From: Irineochytrium annulatum
Lineage: Eukaryota > Chytridiomycota > Chytridiomycetes > Chytridiales > Chytridiaceae
Direction of reading: 5' to 3'
NCBI GenBank assembly: GCA_027600665.1
Contig: JADGJL010000012.1
Location: 62,001 to 126,000 of the forward strand
DNA: 64,000 nucleotides
Position numbers and translations under genes: made by a program. The notes below the pieces were generated by a model. The model did no database searches. It was not told the DNA's origin and saw nothing but the letters and a program-made list of their open reading frames with translations. Positions 26,980 to 35,576 of the stretch are shown piece by piece (positions within the stretch are counted from its first letter, which is position 1; each line of letters starts with the position of its first letter).

Positions 26980-27041
26980 GGAGCCCGCTCCCGCAACCCA
27001 TTCCATACCAGCAAGGGAATTCTTCGGAGCGAAGGGTTGCG
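26980..27041 (-). promoter_or_regulatory. Predicted structured RNA (three-way junction) between permease and GH5 genes
   Basis: An 8-bp outer helix (CGCAACCC 26992-26999 with GGGTTGCG 27034-27041) encloses two small hairpins: ATTCC/GGAAT (27000-27004, 27016-27020) and TTCG/CGAA (27023-27026, 27030-27033). The result is a compact three-way junction. A GGAG-CCCG-CTCC hairpin (26980-26991) follows directly. There is no T-tract. It may be an mRNA processing or stability element before the GH5 message. Confidence 0.45.
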
Positions 27042-27166
27042 ATTCTGAAGTGAACAGTTTTGCAAATGATCGCAGCAAGCCCCCTTTTTACAAGTGGAAT
27101 GTTCCATGGAATCCCTCCTTCCTTATCCAGGCTGATCGCCGCGCCAAAGGTACAGGTGAATTGAAC

Positions 27167-28114
27167 TTAACCGACGATTCCTGTACGCTCAACACTCTCT
27201 ACGAAATATCGTTGTACAAACAGATAGATGACGATCAAAGGCAGAATCGCAAGAAGAATTCCTGTATCCTGAATCATGCTCAGATAGAACGGATCAGCTT
27301 GGGAGGCTGCACCGTCAGTAACCTGCTGAGCCAGATTATAAGGAAGAGATGACAACTGGGTCGACATGACTTTACTCGAAGTCAGATAAGTTGTTGTATA
27401 GAAGCTGTCATTCCACTGCCATACGAACGAAAACAACATGACCGTAACCATGGACGGAATCGCATTGGGTAACATAATGGTTGAGAATGTTCGGCCGATG
27501 CCCGCACCGTCCACATAGGCCGCCTCCTCCACTTCCTTCGGAATACCTCTGAAGAATTGCCGGAAAATGAAGATGTATAAACCAGCCTTGAGTGAATTGG
27601 CTGTAATCGCGGTCAGAATAAACGGCCAATAGGTGTTCAGCAGATTAACCGGTTTGCCTGTGATAAGCGTCATAAGTCCCATCAGATCAAAGCTCTTCAG
27701 ATTCAGGTATACCGGAATCAGAATGGTCGTCGGTGGAACAAGAATGGTCAGGATTACCCCGGCAAACAGCCAGTTGCTTCCCTTGAACTTCAGTCTGGCG
27801 AATCCGTACCCTGCAAGCGCACAGGATGCAGTGGTCAGCAGTGTGGTTGTTGCAGATAATGCAAATGTATTAAACAGCGTTGCCCAGTAATCCATGACGC
27901 GGATAGCCTGCTTGAAATTGTCGATGGAGAAGTTCTGCGGGATCCACACGACCACTGCGGAATACAGATCGCCTTTATCCTTGATGGACGTTGACACCTT
28001 CTGGAATATGGGAAACAGGATAACGAAGGACAGCCCGGTAATCAGGACAAACCGGATCATGGCCCACAGCCAGCCTTTCCAATGCTCCAGCGATAATAAT
28101 CGTGAAGTTGTCAC
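27167..28114 (-). CDS. Carbohydrate ABC transporter permease, MalG type (second pair of large operon)
   Basis: The GTG at 28114 is chosen: it follows AAAGGGGGG and starts after the stop of the upstream permease (28132), while the longer frame would overlap that gene. The 315-residue membrane protein has six predicted segments and the EAA loop EAAYVDGAGIGRTFSTIMLP. It pairs with the permease encoded before it. Unlike the LplC-type proteins of the window, it ends in ESVERTGIVG. No dedicated binding protein follows, so it probably uses one of the two binding proteins at the head of the operon, or the DUF5696 lipoprotein serves that role. Confidence 0.92.
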   Translation of the reverse strand: MTTSRLLSLEHWKGWLWAMIRFVLITGLSFVILFPIFQKVSTSIKDKGDLYSAVVVWIPQNFSIDNFKQAIRVMDYWATLFNTFALSATTTLLTTASCALAGYGFARLKFKGSNWLFAGVILTILVPPTTILIPVYLNLKSFDLMGLMTLITGKPVNLLNTYWPFILTAITANSLKAGLYIFIFRQFFRGIPKEVEEAAYVDGAGIGRTFSTIMLPNAIPSMVTVMLFSFVWQWNDSFYTTTYLTSSKVMSTQLSSLPYNLAQQVTDGAASQADPFYLSMIQDTGILLAILPLIVIYLFVQRYFVESVERTGIVG

Positions 28115-28131
28115 GTAGAGCACCCCCCTTT

Positions 28132-28977
28132 CTAATCTTGATAGAAGACACGCTTCGAGAAGATGATGGATACGATAACGAGAATGATGGCAATGGCCAG
28201 GAAGTAGACCCATGCCATGGCGGAGCTTAAACCAAAGTCGAACTTGACGAAGCCGGTATCCCGGATCAGTTCTGTCATGGCGTTATTGGCAAACGAATCG
28301 ATTATTGTATAGATCGCATTGACAAAAATCAGCGGGCTGACCATCGGAAATGTAATTTTCCAGAATGCTTCATAACCCGTAGCTCCTTCCATCTTCGAAG
28401 CCTCATACAGCTGAGGGGAGATTGTCTGGATGCCTGCCAAAAAGATCAAAATCTGTACACCGGATTGACTGACGATCTGATAGATCCGATCTACGGCGCT
28501 GCTCAGGTACGTAACGATCCAGTCGCTTACTCCGGCATTAACCATCAGATTTTCGAGTTCAAATGTCCCGAGTGAACTGCCGCCTGTACTGCTCTGGTTC
28601 ACCGCTTCAATCAGACTGGTGCTCTCCAGCGTCATAATTACTCCCGATGCCAGAATAACGGGCAGGAAGAAGATCGACCGGGCAACAGCCCGGCCCCTGA
28701 ACTTCTGATTCAGGATGACAGCGAGGAACAGACTGAATATAACGATTAGAGGTACGTTGATGAGTACGTCTGTGATTGCCTCGATTAACGCACGGTTGAA
28801 GCTCGTATTGACGGTTAGCGCCTGAATGTAATTAGCGACACCGGTGAACTGAATCGCTATGCCTTCCGCGTTGGCCTGAATTGTACTCATGCTGTATCGC
28901 AGAGAGGCTAACAGCGGAATGAAGAAAAATAACACAAAACCTATGAGCCAGGGGAGCACGTAAATTACGCCCCACAT
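28132..28977 (-). CDS. Carbohydrate ABC transporter permease, MalF type (second pair of large operon)
   Basis: At least 281 residues with six membrane segments and the EAA loop EASKMEGATGYEAFWKITFP. The ATG at 28977 has no good ribosome-binding site, and the usual charged N terminus of MalF-type permeases is missing. The frame stays open upstream to a CTG at 29034 that overlaps the stop codon of the DUF5696 gene (C-TGA) and has GGTGGTGAG before it. This would add KTLLKWKWGSRTYAQQKA, a typical N terminus. The coordinates given are the conservative ones. The pair of this and the next gene has a large extracellular loop (about residues 110-150). Confidence 0.88.
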   Translation of the reverse strand: MWGVIYVLPWLIGFVLFFFIPLLASLRYSMSTIQANAEGIAIQFTGVANYIQALTVNTSFNRALIEAITDVLINVPLIVIFSLFLAVILNQKFRGRAVARSIFFLPVILASGVIMTLESTSLIEAVNQSSTGGSSLGTFELENLMVNAGVSDWIVTYLSSAVDRIYQIVSQSGVQILIFLAGIQTISPQLYEASKMEGATGYEAFWKITFPMVSPLIFVNAIYTIIDSFANNAMTELIRDTGFVKFDFGLSSAMAWVYFLAIAIILVIVSIIFSKRVFYQD

Positions 28978-29030
28978 GGCTTTCTGCTGAGCATACGTAC
29001 GACTTCCCCATTTCCATTTCAGGAGCGTCT

Positions 29031-31610
29031 TCAGAGCTGCTCACCACCAGTCACATAACTTTGGGCTTCCACTGTAACGTTGTCAACATCTACAGGGAAG
29101 TCGTTATAATTGACGATTACGAATCCGCCGCCTTCATACATGGTCCGGAACACGCCTTCTTCAATGGATTCATGAGACATCATGGAACGTCCCGTAAATG
29201 ACTGGTTTACGTCGTTGACCTCATTGTAGATGTCAGCAGCCAGATCCATCCATTGTTCGTAATTCGCCGCATAGAGTTGATCATAATCTGTTTCTTTCAC
29301 AACATGGTTTGGTGCATTGAACCAGGCAAAGTAAGGGCTCGCTCCATATTCAATCAACTTCAATACATACTGTCTTGCGTCCGTATAAGTAGAAAGATTG
29401 TATGGCATGCCTGTATAACTAATGCTGCCGTGTACAACGAGCTGATAGAATGGAATCTCTTCATCCTCCAGCTTGAAACGGCTGCTATTCATTGGAGCAT
29501 CTGTCAACCCGGTTACATATGGCAGTGCGTAAGCGTTTCCGCCTTCCGCAACGACAGGGCCTACCTGCTGTTTGATCTGTTCAAGTGCTTTCTTGACAGA
29601 GCCCAATGCTTCCGTTCGATCCACCAACTTTTTCGGATTCATGTCGCTGTTCAGCTGAGCGGCCAGGTCATTCAGACTCAACGAAAGTTCATCTTTTTGA
29701 AGAGACTTGAGTTCATCCAGCATCTCTGCCGTCACGTTCTCCAGCAAGTTGGGCGACAGCACATAGGAAGGTGAACGATCCCTGTCACGACGCTGTATGG
29801 CCTGGTTCATCGGATACATAACCGCCGGTTCCTGGGTTAAGGTTCGGGAAGCTTCTTTAGACGGTTTAAATCCTTTTTTGGATAACACATTTATCAGAGC
29901 AATATCCGGATAAAAGCCGATGCCTGCTTCTTTGGTGAATGCACTGAATTCCCGCAATCCCTTTTTGCCACCCACGGCACCGTCCACGTGAATGGAATCG
30001 GGCATCCTATGATAAAGCCCTCCGTTAAACCACCCGGCATAGCGAACCTGTATATTGGATACCTTCTTCTCCTTCAAGGTGGTGAGAATGTTTTTGGCTT
30101 CATCAAACGTCGTCAGAGCCTCCGTTGAATCGTACGGTATGCCCAACATATGTTGGCTTGTTGTCATGGCACCGAACAGTTGCAGATAAAACGGAACATC
30201 ATTCTGATCCTTACTGGCGCTCAGCTCGGGAAGTCCGCCATTTTGCATCAGATAATCCCGATAAAGAGAGGCAAGCCCGGAGTACGAGGCCTTATCCGCC
30301 CCTACAAAAGCGTATCGAACGGCGAAGTCGGACACGGTCGGATTCTTCTGAAATTTCGGAAGTGTACGAACCATATCGCTTGCCTGAAGTGTCACATCGC
30401 TCTTGTTCACAACATAGAAGCTTGGATATACGTTGTTATAACTGTTTAGCTTGCCGCTGATATCGGCATTCACAACGGCAACGGCATCCCCTTCCTCAAC
30501 AATACCCAGGAACGCCCCCTCTTTCCGAATAAGTCCAAACACCGGCAATCGGGCTTTGGCTTCATTCGAACTTGCTTCCCGCAGTTTCATCGTCATATCC
30601 GGTCCGTAAATATCTTGTTGATAGGCAGGATACTGCAACTTCCCATTATTAAAATGGATAAGAGCCCCCGATCCGTCCGGCACCAGCATGGAGCCTTCTT
30701 CATTTAATCCTCCGGCACCAAAATACTCCAGTATGGATATGTTATTGATCGGATATTCCTCCGGAAAATGAATGCCTGATGAAGGAACACGAACTAACAG
30801 ATCCTCTCCATCCAGCTCATATTCCATCGTGATCATGAACAGCCGCGGTCCGCTACGTTCCTGTTCAATGCCGAACTCGGCATGATCCTGAGCCAGGTCC
30901 TCTGGTGTGTAACCGGCTGTGTCAAAAGCTTTCAATGCTCGGGACAACTGAAGTCCCTGCATCGCCTTATCAATCCGGACGTAAGTACCTTCTTCTTTGT
31001 CCTCTGCATATCCGACCTTCAAGGCCCGCTGCCCGGTCTTATCCAACTGTGCAAGCAGCTTTTGCTCAAAACGCTCTTTGCTGATCTTCATCGGCAAATC
31101 TTCAATGGATCGCTCGGTGCTGCCAAACTGGTAATTCACCCGTACGCCGTTTGGCAGTGACTCGAAGCTGATCTGCTTGTGTGCGGCACTGTCCGTGAAA
31201 GAATTCACCGTGCTGCTCTGACCCAGACTATTGAAGAAGCTGAGCTTGGTTTGTGAAGACAACAGGTCTTTGTTTATCCCTGCGGCAATTCCATCCTGTT
31301 CACGATCTTCAGGATTGCTGCGCCAGATCTGCCCGCTCTGCATGTGAATCACTGCAATCTCGGCAGTCTCTTCGTGAATGAACAGCTGAAGCTGATCATT
31401 CTGTGCAATGCCAATCATGCCTGGAAGGCGGGTATTACTGAAAGATGATTTCAGTTTTTCTCCGGGAGGCAGGGAGGGAACGTCCGTTTGATCTGCGGCA
31501 GATACCGCCTGGTTGGTCAGTGGTGCTGACGAGAACTGACATCCGCTGAGCAGCAGACTGCCCGCGAGCAGCATTCCTGTTATTTTTTTGGCTACGGCAT
31601 ATTTCATCAC
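29031..31610 (-). CDS. DUF5696 lipoprotein, possible surface glycosidase-like protein
   Basis: The 859-residue protein has a lipoprotein signal peptide (LLLSGC, Cys24). I recognise it as the DUF5696 type found in Paenibacillus sugar loci; the function is not established. An N-terminal region (about 50-380) looks rich in beta-strands. The later part (about 480-760) resembles an (alpha/beta) barrel in pattern, with acidic residues at strand ends: D569 (GFYPDIALINV), D648 (LSLNDLAAQL) and E689 (VAEGGNAYAL). The C terminus is beta-rich (GGFVIVNYND). That layout is reminiscent of retaining glycosidases, but this is inference. The GTG/ATG start follows GGGAGGAGGAG. It lies between the Yip1 gene and a permease pair in the large operon. 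Confidence 0.82.
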   Translation of the reverse strand: MMKYAVAKKITGMLLAGSLLLSGCQFSSAPLTNQAVSAADQTDVPSLPPGEKLKSSFSNTRLPGMIGIAQNDQLQLFIHEETAEIAVIHMQSGQIWRSNPEDREQDGIAAGINKDLLSSQTKLSFFNSLGQSSTVNSFTDSAAHKQISFESLPNGVRVNYQFGSTERSIEDLPMKISKERFEQKLLAQLDKTGQRALKVGYAEDKEEGTYVRIDKAMQGLQLSRALKAFDTAGYTPEDLAQDHAEFGIEQERSGPRLFMITMEYELDGEDLLVRVPSSGIHFPEEYPINNISILEYFGAGGLNEEGSMLVPDGSGALIHFNNGKLQYPAYQQDIYGPDMTMKLREASSNEAKARLPVFGLIRKEGAFLGIVEEGDAVAVVNADISGKLNSYNNVYPSFYVVNKSDVTLQASDMVRTLPKFQKNPTVSDFAVRYAFVGADKASYSGLASLYRDYLMQNGGLPELSASKDQNDVPFYLQLFGAMTTSQHMLGIPYDSTEALTTFDEAKNILTTLKEKKVSNIQVRYAGWFNGGLYHRMPDSIHVDGAVGGKKGLREFSAFTKEAGIGFYPDIALINVLSKKGFKPSKEASRTLTQEPAVMYPMNQAIQRRDRDRSPSYVLSPNLLENVTAEMLDELKSLQKDELSLSLNDLAAQLNSDMNPKKLVDRTEALGSVKKALEQIKQQVGPVVAEGGNAYALPYVTGLTDAPMNSSRFKLEDEEIPFYQLVVHGSISYTGMPYNLSTYTDARQYVLKLIEYGASPYFAWFNAPNHVVKETDYDQLYAANYEQWMDLAADIYNEVNDVNQSFTGRSMMSHESIEEGVFRTMYEGGGFVIVNYNDFPVDVDNVTVEAQSYVTGGEQL

Positions 31611-31624
31611 ATTCTCCTCCTCCC

Positions 31625-32260
31625 TTAGCCCCGAAGCACTAATTCCTGATAGATGGTTACGACAAACGATACAATCTGCTGTACAAGGCTAAAGAACAAG
31701 AGGCACAGAAATGCCATAAAGGCCATAGCTACAAGTGTCAATAGCATCGTGAGTATCGTTTTGGCTGGTGTGTACTGATGAACCGTCATATTTCCCACAA
31801 ATAACAGGTACACCGTCCAGGCGACGGCGAGTGCATTGGAGAAATAATAAAAGGCAGTTTCTTGTGCAGAGATCACAAGACTCAGCCAGATCCAAGGAAA
31901 ATGGATTAGGAAAAGAGGCACCAGTGCAAAACAGGTTGACATAAAAATTTCAGAAAACTTGCCTTCCCCGTCCATCAAGGTGGTTAACGACCAGTTAGCC
32001 ACACACCAGAAGAGGACCGGCACGATCACATATACCATTTCGAGCAAACTGTTCAGGTATTTGGGATTACTGAGATTAATCAGAAAACCGCTGTATTGGG
32101 CATGTAAAATTTTGGTGATGACCAGCAGTACCAGAATCATGAAAGCAATCAACAGTGAGTTCCTCTGGTTGCGCTCATATTTTAATTCCCAGTATCCATC
32201 AAACGGATGGAAGATCAGATGCAGCGGGTACTGATATAACTGTTTACTTGATGCCTGCAT
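31625..32260 (-). CDS. Yip1-family integral membrane protein
   Basis: The ATG at 32260 is chosen because AAAGGAGG lies seven bases before it; the frame extends further but without a signal. The protein of about 211 residues has a short cytoplasmic start (YPLHLIFHPFDGYWELKYE) followed by five hydrophobic segments, the pattern of the Yip1 domain. The function of bacterial Yip1 proteins is unknown. It overlaps the end of the NHL gene by 17 bases and precedes the DUF5696 gene by 14 bases, so the three are tightly coupled. It may be a membrane anchor or chaperone for the extracytoplasmic proteins encoded around it. Confidence 0.87.
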   Translation of the reverse strand: MQASSKQLYQYPLHLIFHPFDGYWELKYERNQRNSLLIAFMILVLLVITKILHAQYSGFLINLSNPKYLNSLLEMVYVIVPVLFWCVANWSLTTLMDGEGKFSEIFMSTCFALVPLFLIHFPWIWLSLVISAQETAFYYFSNALAVAWTVYLLFVGNMTVHQYTPAKTILTMLLTLVAMAFMAFLCLLFFSLVQQIVSFVVTIYQELVLRG

Positions 32261-33707
32261 TCGTTGTCCTCCTTTTCTGCCTGCGAACGATGATGACGGT
32301 AACAAACGCAGCGACAGCCAAGAATAAACCGGACATCATCCATGAAAAATGCTCACGCATCAGCTCTTTGCGATACAAAAGAAAAGCTTTGGAATAACCT
32401 TTAGGTTCCATACTGCGCTTAAAGTATTTCGCAGATTCGCCGTATTCCTTCTGACGAAGCAGTGCTTTGCCGATTCCCGCATAAGCATATTCCAGATTGG
32501 CGTTCATCTCGGCAACTTTAGCAAACAGTACACTGGACTGCTCCTCGTCACCGTTATAATAACTGCGAACTGCTTCATGGAGCGTGCGTCCATATTCAGT
32601 TGTCTGAAAGACGGTGATTTCGCCAAGCGCTTTATCCAGAACCAACATCCGGTCTCCCGCACGTTCCAGCGCAACAGGTGTATTAAACTGGCCAAGGCGG
32701 TTTCCGATGCCGCCAAAAATATGGAGCAGATACCCGTCTCCATTGTAGGTGAAGATTCGGCCCTTGCTGGAATCCAGTACGGAATACATGTCACTGTCCC
32801 CCACGTCCACATCAATCAGACGGGATGGCCCCGCTTCCTGGGTATACACCATATCACCTTGCGGGGTCTGATAGCCTTCTCTGCGCAAAATGTCTGTGCC
32901 CTGTGCATTCAGCTTCTTGACCGGATCTTTGCCCCGATCCCCGCTAGTCGCGTAGATGAAGCCTTCTTCGTCCATATCCAGATTGGTAAATTCCGTCGGA
33001 GTGAACATAACCATCTGACTGCGCTGCTCACGTGTGGCGAAGCGTTTCCATAGATACTCCACCGGGTCTACCTGAACTCTGTTTGCTCCAATAAACGATG
33101 AGAACGTACCGTCGGCGCTGAACTCCATGAATCCATCAAATACGCCTTCGGCCATGACGTAGATACGTTCCCCCTTGTCCATAACAACACGCATAGGTTT
33201 GAATTGAAAATCCGCTTTTAACAGGTCCGATTTGGGCTCTGCGACAATCTTGACCAGCGTGCCTTTTTCATCCAAATGTACGACCCGATGATTATCCGAA
33301 TCGGCGACCAGCAGATGGCCTTGATCGCTAACGTACAACCCCTGTGGATTTTTAAAATGATCTTCCTTGCCTTCCTGCTTAAATGAATCAATCGTCCGTA
33401 CCAGCTTGAGGTTGCGATCCATCTCTATAATGCGGCCATTGCCCGAATCAAGCACAAAGACGTGCTGATTGGCGGTAACATGCATGTCGCTCGGCTCTTT
33501 CATAGGAATCGTGTTCAGCTTCTTGCCGGTGATAATGGTTGTTGCCTCATATGCCGCTGGTGCCGGAACTGCGTCACCCCAGAAGGAGTAATGATACGCA
33601 TCCGTTTTACCGTCTGCACTCACATATGATGCCTCTTGAACGAACAACAGGAGGCAGATCATGCCCATGATGATCGATTTGCGTTTTTTCCATGTGCTTC
33701 TCCGCAC
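32244..33707 (-). CDS. Extracytoplasmic NHL-repeat propeller protein with C-terminal membrane anchor
   Basis: The 487-residue protein begins at a GTG after AAAGGAGG and has a signal peptide (about 1-31, VSADG). NHL-type beta-propeller repeats follow (about 70-390), with repeated phrases of the type PSDMHVTANQHVFVLDSGNGR and PQGLYVSDQGHLLVADSDNHR. Next is a helical TPR-like stretch (about 390-445, LEYAYAGIGKALLRQKEYGESAKYF). One membrane helix (about 453-473) and a basic tail RRQKRR close it. It is probably a surface scaffold that binds a protein or glycan. It follows the first permease pair by 15 bases and overlaps the Yip1 gene. Confidence 0.87.
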   Translation of the reverse strand: MRRSTWKKRKSIIMGMICLLLFVQEASYVSADGKTDAYHYSFWGDAVPAPAAYEATTIITGKKLNTIPMKEPSDMHVTANQHVFVLDSGNGRIIEMDRNLKLVRTIDSFKQEGKEDHFKNPQGLYVSDQGHLLVADSDNHRVVHLDEKGTLVKIVAEPKSDLLKADFQFKPMRVVMDKGERIYVMAEGVFDGFMEFSADGTFSSFIGANRVQVDPVEYLWKRFATREQRSQMVMFTPTEFTNLDMDEEGFIYATSGDRGKDPVKKLNAQGTDILRREGYQTPQGDMVYTQEAGPSRLIDVDVGDSDMYSVLDSSKGRIFTYNGDGYLLHIFGGIGNRLGQFNTPVALERAGDRMLVLDKALGEITVFQTTEYGRTLHEAVRSYYNGDEEQSSVLFAKVAEMNANLEYAYAGIGKALLRQKEYGESAKYFKRSMEPKGYSKAFLLYRKELMREHFSWMMSGLFLAVAAFVTVIIVRRQKRRTTNAGIK

Positions 33708-33722
33708 CTCGCTGCCTCCTTT

Positions 33723-34604
33723 CTACTCTTTCATGCCTGAAGTGGCCATCGTTTGCATGACACTGCTCTGGGAGATGATAAACAGCGTGATCGGTACAAT
33801 CATCAGCAGCAAGGCCACAGCCGCACCAACACCTGCACGAGCAATCCCTCCCTGTACAATCTGACTGAGCGCATAATGCAGCGTTTTCAGATTTTCACTG
33901 TAAATGAAGCTCCCGCCGTCCGTCCCCCATAATGCAGGGAACTGCAGGATCATGAGCGTGAGCCATGCCGGCTTTACATTCGGCATCACAATGCTCCAAA
34001 ATATGCGGTATTCATTGGCACCGTCGATTTTGGCTGCTTCCAGCAACGCATCGGGAATCTGCTCCATGAACTGTTTCATCAGGAACAGTCCCAGGGAGAA
34101 AGCAAGCGATGGCACGATAATGGAAGCGTGTGTGTTAATCCATCCTAGCCAAGACATGACCATGTAGTTTGGAATCGCCGTGACATGCGGTGAGAACATC
34201 AGAGACAGAATGACAATCGTGAACAACACTTTCGAACCTGGAAAACGATATTTCGCCAGCGGATAAGCCGCGGCGGATGCAAGAAGGATGTGTCCTGCCG
34301 TCCCCAGGATTGTAATGAGCAGGGTATTAGCAATATAACGGGATAACGGCACCCATGAATTGCCCATAAGGTTGATCAGATCGGCAAAATTCTCTGTTGT
34401 CGGGTTATTCACCCAGAATCGCGGCGGAAAAATAAACAGCTCATCCAGCGGTTTGAATGCATTGTTGACAGCATAGATCAGCGGAAGCACCATAAATGAT
34501 CCGAACACGGCCAGCAGTGCGAATAACATCAGGCTGACGGTAAATGACCGATTCAGCCTTTTTGGCATGCCAAACACGGCACGTACTTTGCTGGTCATTG
34601 TCAT
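33723..34604 (-). CDS. Carbohydrate ABC transporter permease, MalG type (first pair of large operon)
   Basis: A 293-residue membrane protein with six segments and the EAA loop EAAKIDGANEYRIFWSIVMP. The ATG overlaps the stop codon of the upstream permease (ATGA), which shows translational coupling. It has a short Arg-rich cytoplasmic N terminus before the first segment. Together with its partner and the CBM-fused binding protein it forms the first transporter of the operon. Confidence 0.93.
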   Translation of the reverse strand: MTMTSKVRAVFGMPKRLNRSFTVSLMLFALLAVFGSFMVLPLIYAVNNAFKPLDELFIFPPRFWVNNPTTENFADLINLMGNSWVPLSRYIANTLLITILGTAGHILLASAAAYPLAKYRFPGSKVLFTIVILSLMFSPHVTAIPNYMVMSWLGWINTHASIIVPSLAFSLGLFLMKQFMEQIPDALLEAAKIDGANEYRIFWSIVMPNVKPAWLTLMILQFPALWGTDGGSFIYSENLKTLHYALSQIVQGGIARAGVGAAVALLLMIVPITLFIISQSSVMQTMATSGMKE

Positions 34605-35557
34605 TCACCTATCTTTCTAAGCATTTTTTGCGTCAAAACGTTCGTACCAAGCATCAACGCAAACAGCACGGTTGCAATGGCAGAAGCGTATCCCATCTCA
34701 AAACGGATTGTACCGAAGTCCATCAGATGTGTGACGACGGTGTGAGCTGCATAGTTGACACTTGGGAAACCGGCCAATGCAATCGATATCTCGGCCACTG
34801 CGAATGAAGCCGTAATCTGCATCACCGCACCAAACATCAGTTGCGGTCTCATCGAAGGCAGGGTGATGTACCAGAGTTCCTGCCAGCGATTCTTGATCCC
34901 GTCCACGGTGCCTGCTTCAACCAGAGAACGATCGATGGTCTGAAGTCCAGCAATAAAGGCCAGGAAGCTGGTTCCGAGGCTGAGCCACAGCTGTACAATA
35001 ATGACAATCGCGAGCACGTACTTCTCATCTGCAAGCCATTGGATCGGCTCCAGTGTGACACCAAGGCGCATCAGGAAGCCATTCATATACCCGTAGCTGT
35101 CACCTGAGAAGATGATCAGCCAGATGAAGAAGACATTTCCCGATATGGAGGGGGCATAGAACACCAGCGTCATGACCGCTCGAATTTTGGGAGATAGCTC
35201 GTTGATGATCCATGCAAACAAAAAGCAGGCGATATAACTGAGCGGACCCGTGATTACGGCAAAAAGCAGTGTGTTTTTGAGCGCAATCAGGAATACGTCG
35301 TCATTCAGGAAAAGCCGGGAATAATTTTGCCACCCGACAAATCGCGGCAGCTCCAGCATGTTGAAGTGAAAAAAGCTGAGCCCCAGTGAAATGCCGACCG
35401 GGATGACAGTAAACATGAAAAAAATCAGCATAAACGGTGCCATCAACACATAATAATGCCTGCTGAGATACAGATCCCTTCTCAAAAGGGACCACCAGCC
35501 GACCTGGCGGGTATGGACGGCAGGAGCGGCGGCTGTCTTGGTTGTTTTAGCTTGCAA
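34601..35557 (-). CDS. Carbohydrate ABC transporter permease, MalF type (first pair of large operon)
   Basis: The 318-residue protein starts at TTG 35557 with AAAGGGAGGG upstream. It has six predicted membrane segments. The EAA loop is slightly unusual, EAGTVDGIKNRWQELWYITLP, with one extra residue compared with the canonical spacing. It overlaps its partner by 4 bases and follows the CBM-fused binding-protein gene by 19 bases. No ATPase gene accompanies it. Confidence 0.92.
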   Translation of the reverse strand: MQAKTTKTAAAPAVHTRQVGWWSLLRRDLYLSRHYYVLMAPFMLIFFMFTVIPVGISLGLSFFHFNMLELPRFVGWQNYSRLFLNDDVFLIALKNTLLFAVITGPLSYIACFLFAWIINELSPKIRAVMTLVFYAPSISGNVFFIWLIIFSGDSYGYMNGFLMRLGVTLEPIQWLADEKYVLAIVIIVQLWLSLGTSFLAFIAGLQTIDRSLVEAGTVDGIKNRWQELWYITLPSMRPQLMFGAVMQITASFAVAEISIALAGFPSVNYAAHTVVTHLMDFGTIRFEMGYASAIATVLFALMLGTNVLTQKMLRKIGE

Positions 35558-35576
35558 CCGTTACCCTCCCTTTCCT

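Noticed and set aside
29253..29774. Open frame of 173 codons on the plus strand opposite the DUF5696 gene
   Set aside because: Antisense to a gene with a lipoprotein signal and strong ribosome-binding site; low-complexity, Cys/Ile-rich translation without family features.
32349..33053. Open frame of 234 codons on the plus strand opposite the NHL gene
   Set aside because: It lies wholly antisense to a clearly coding gene with good start signals, and its translation shows no recognisable domain.
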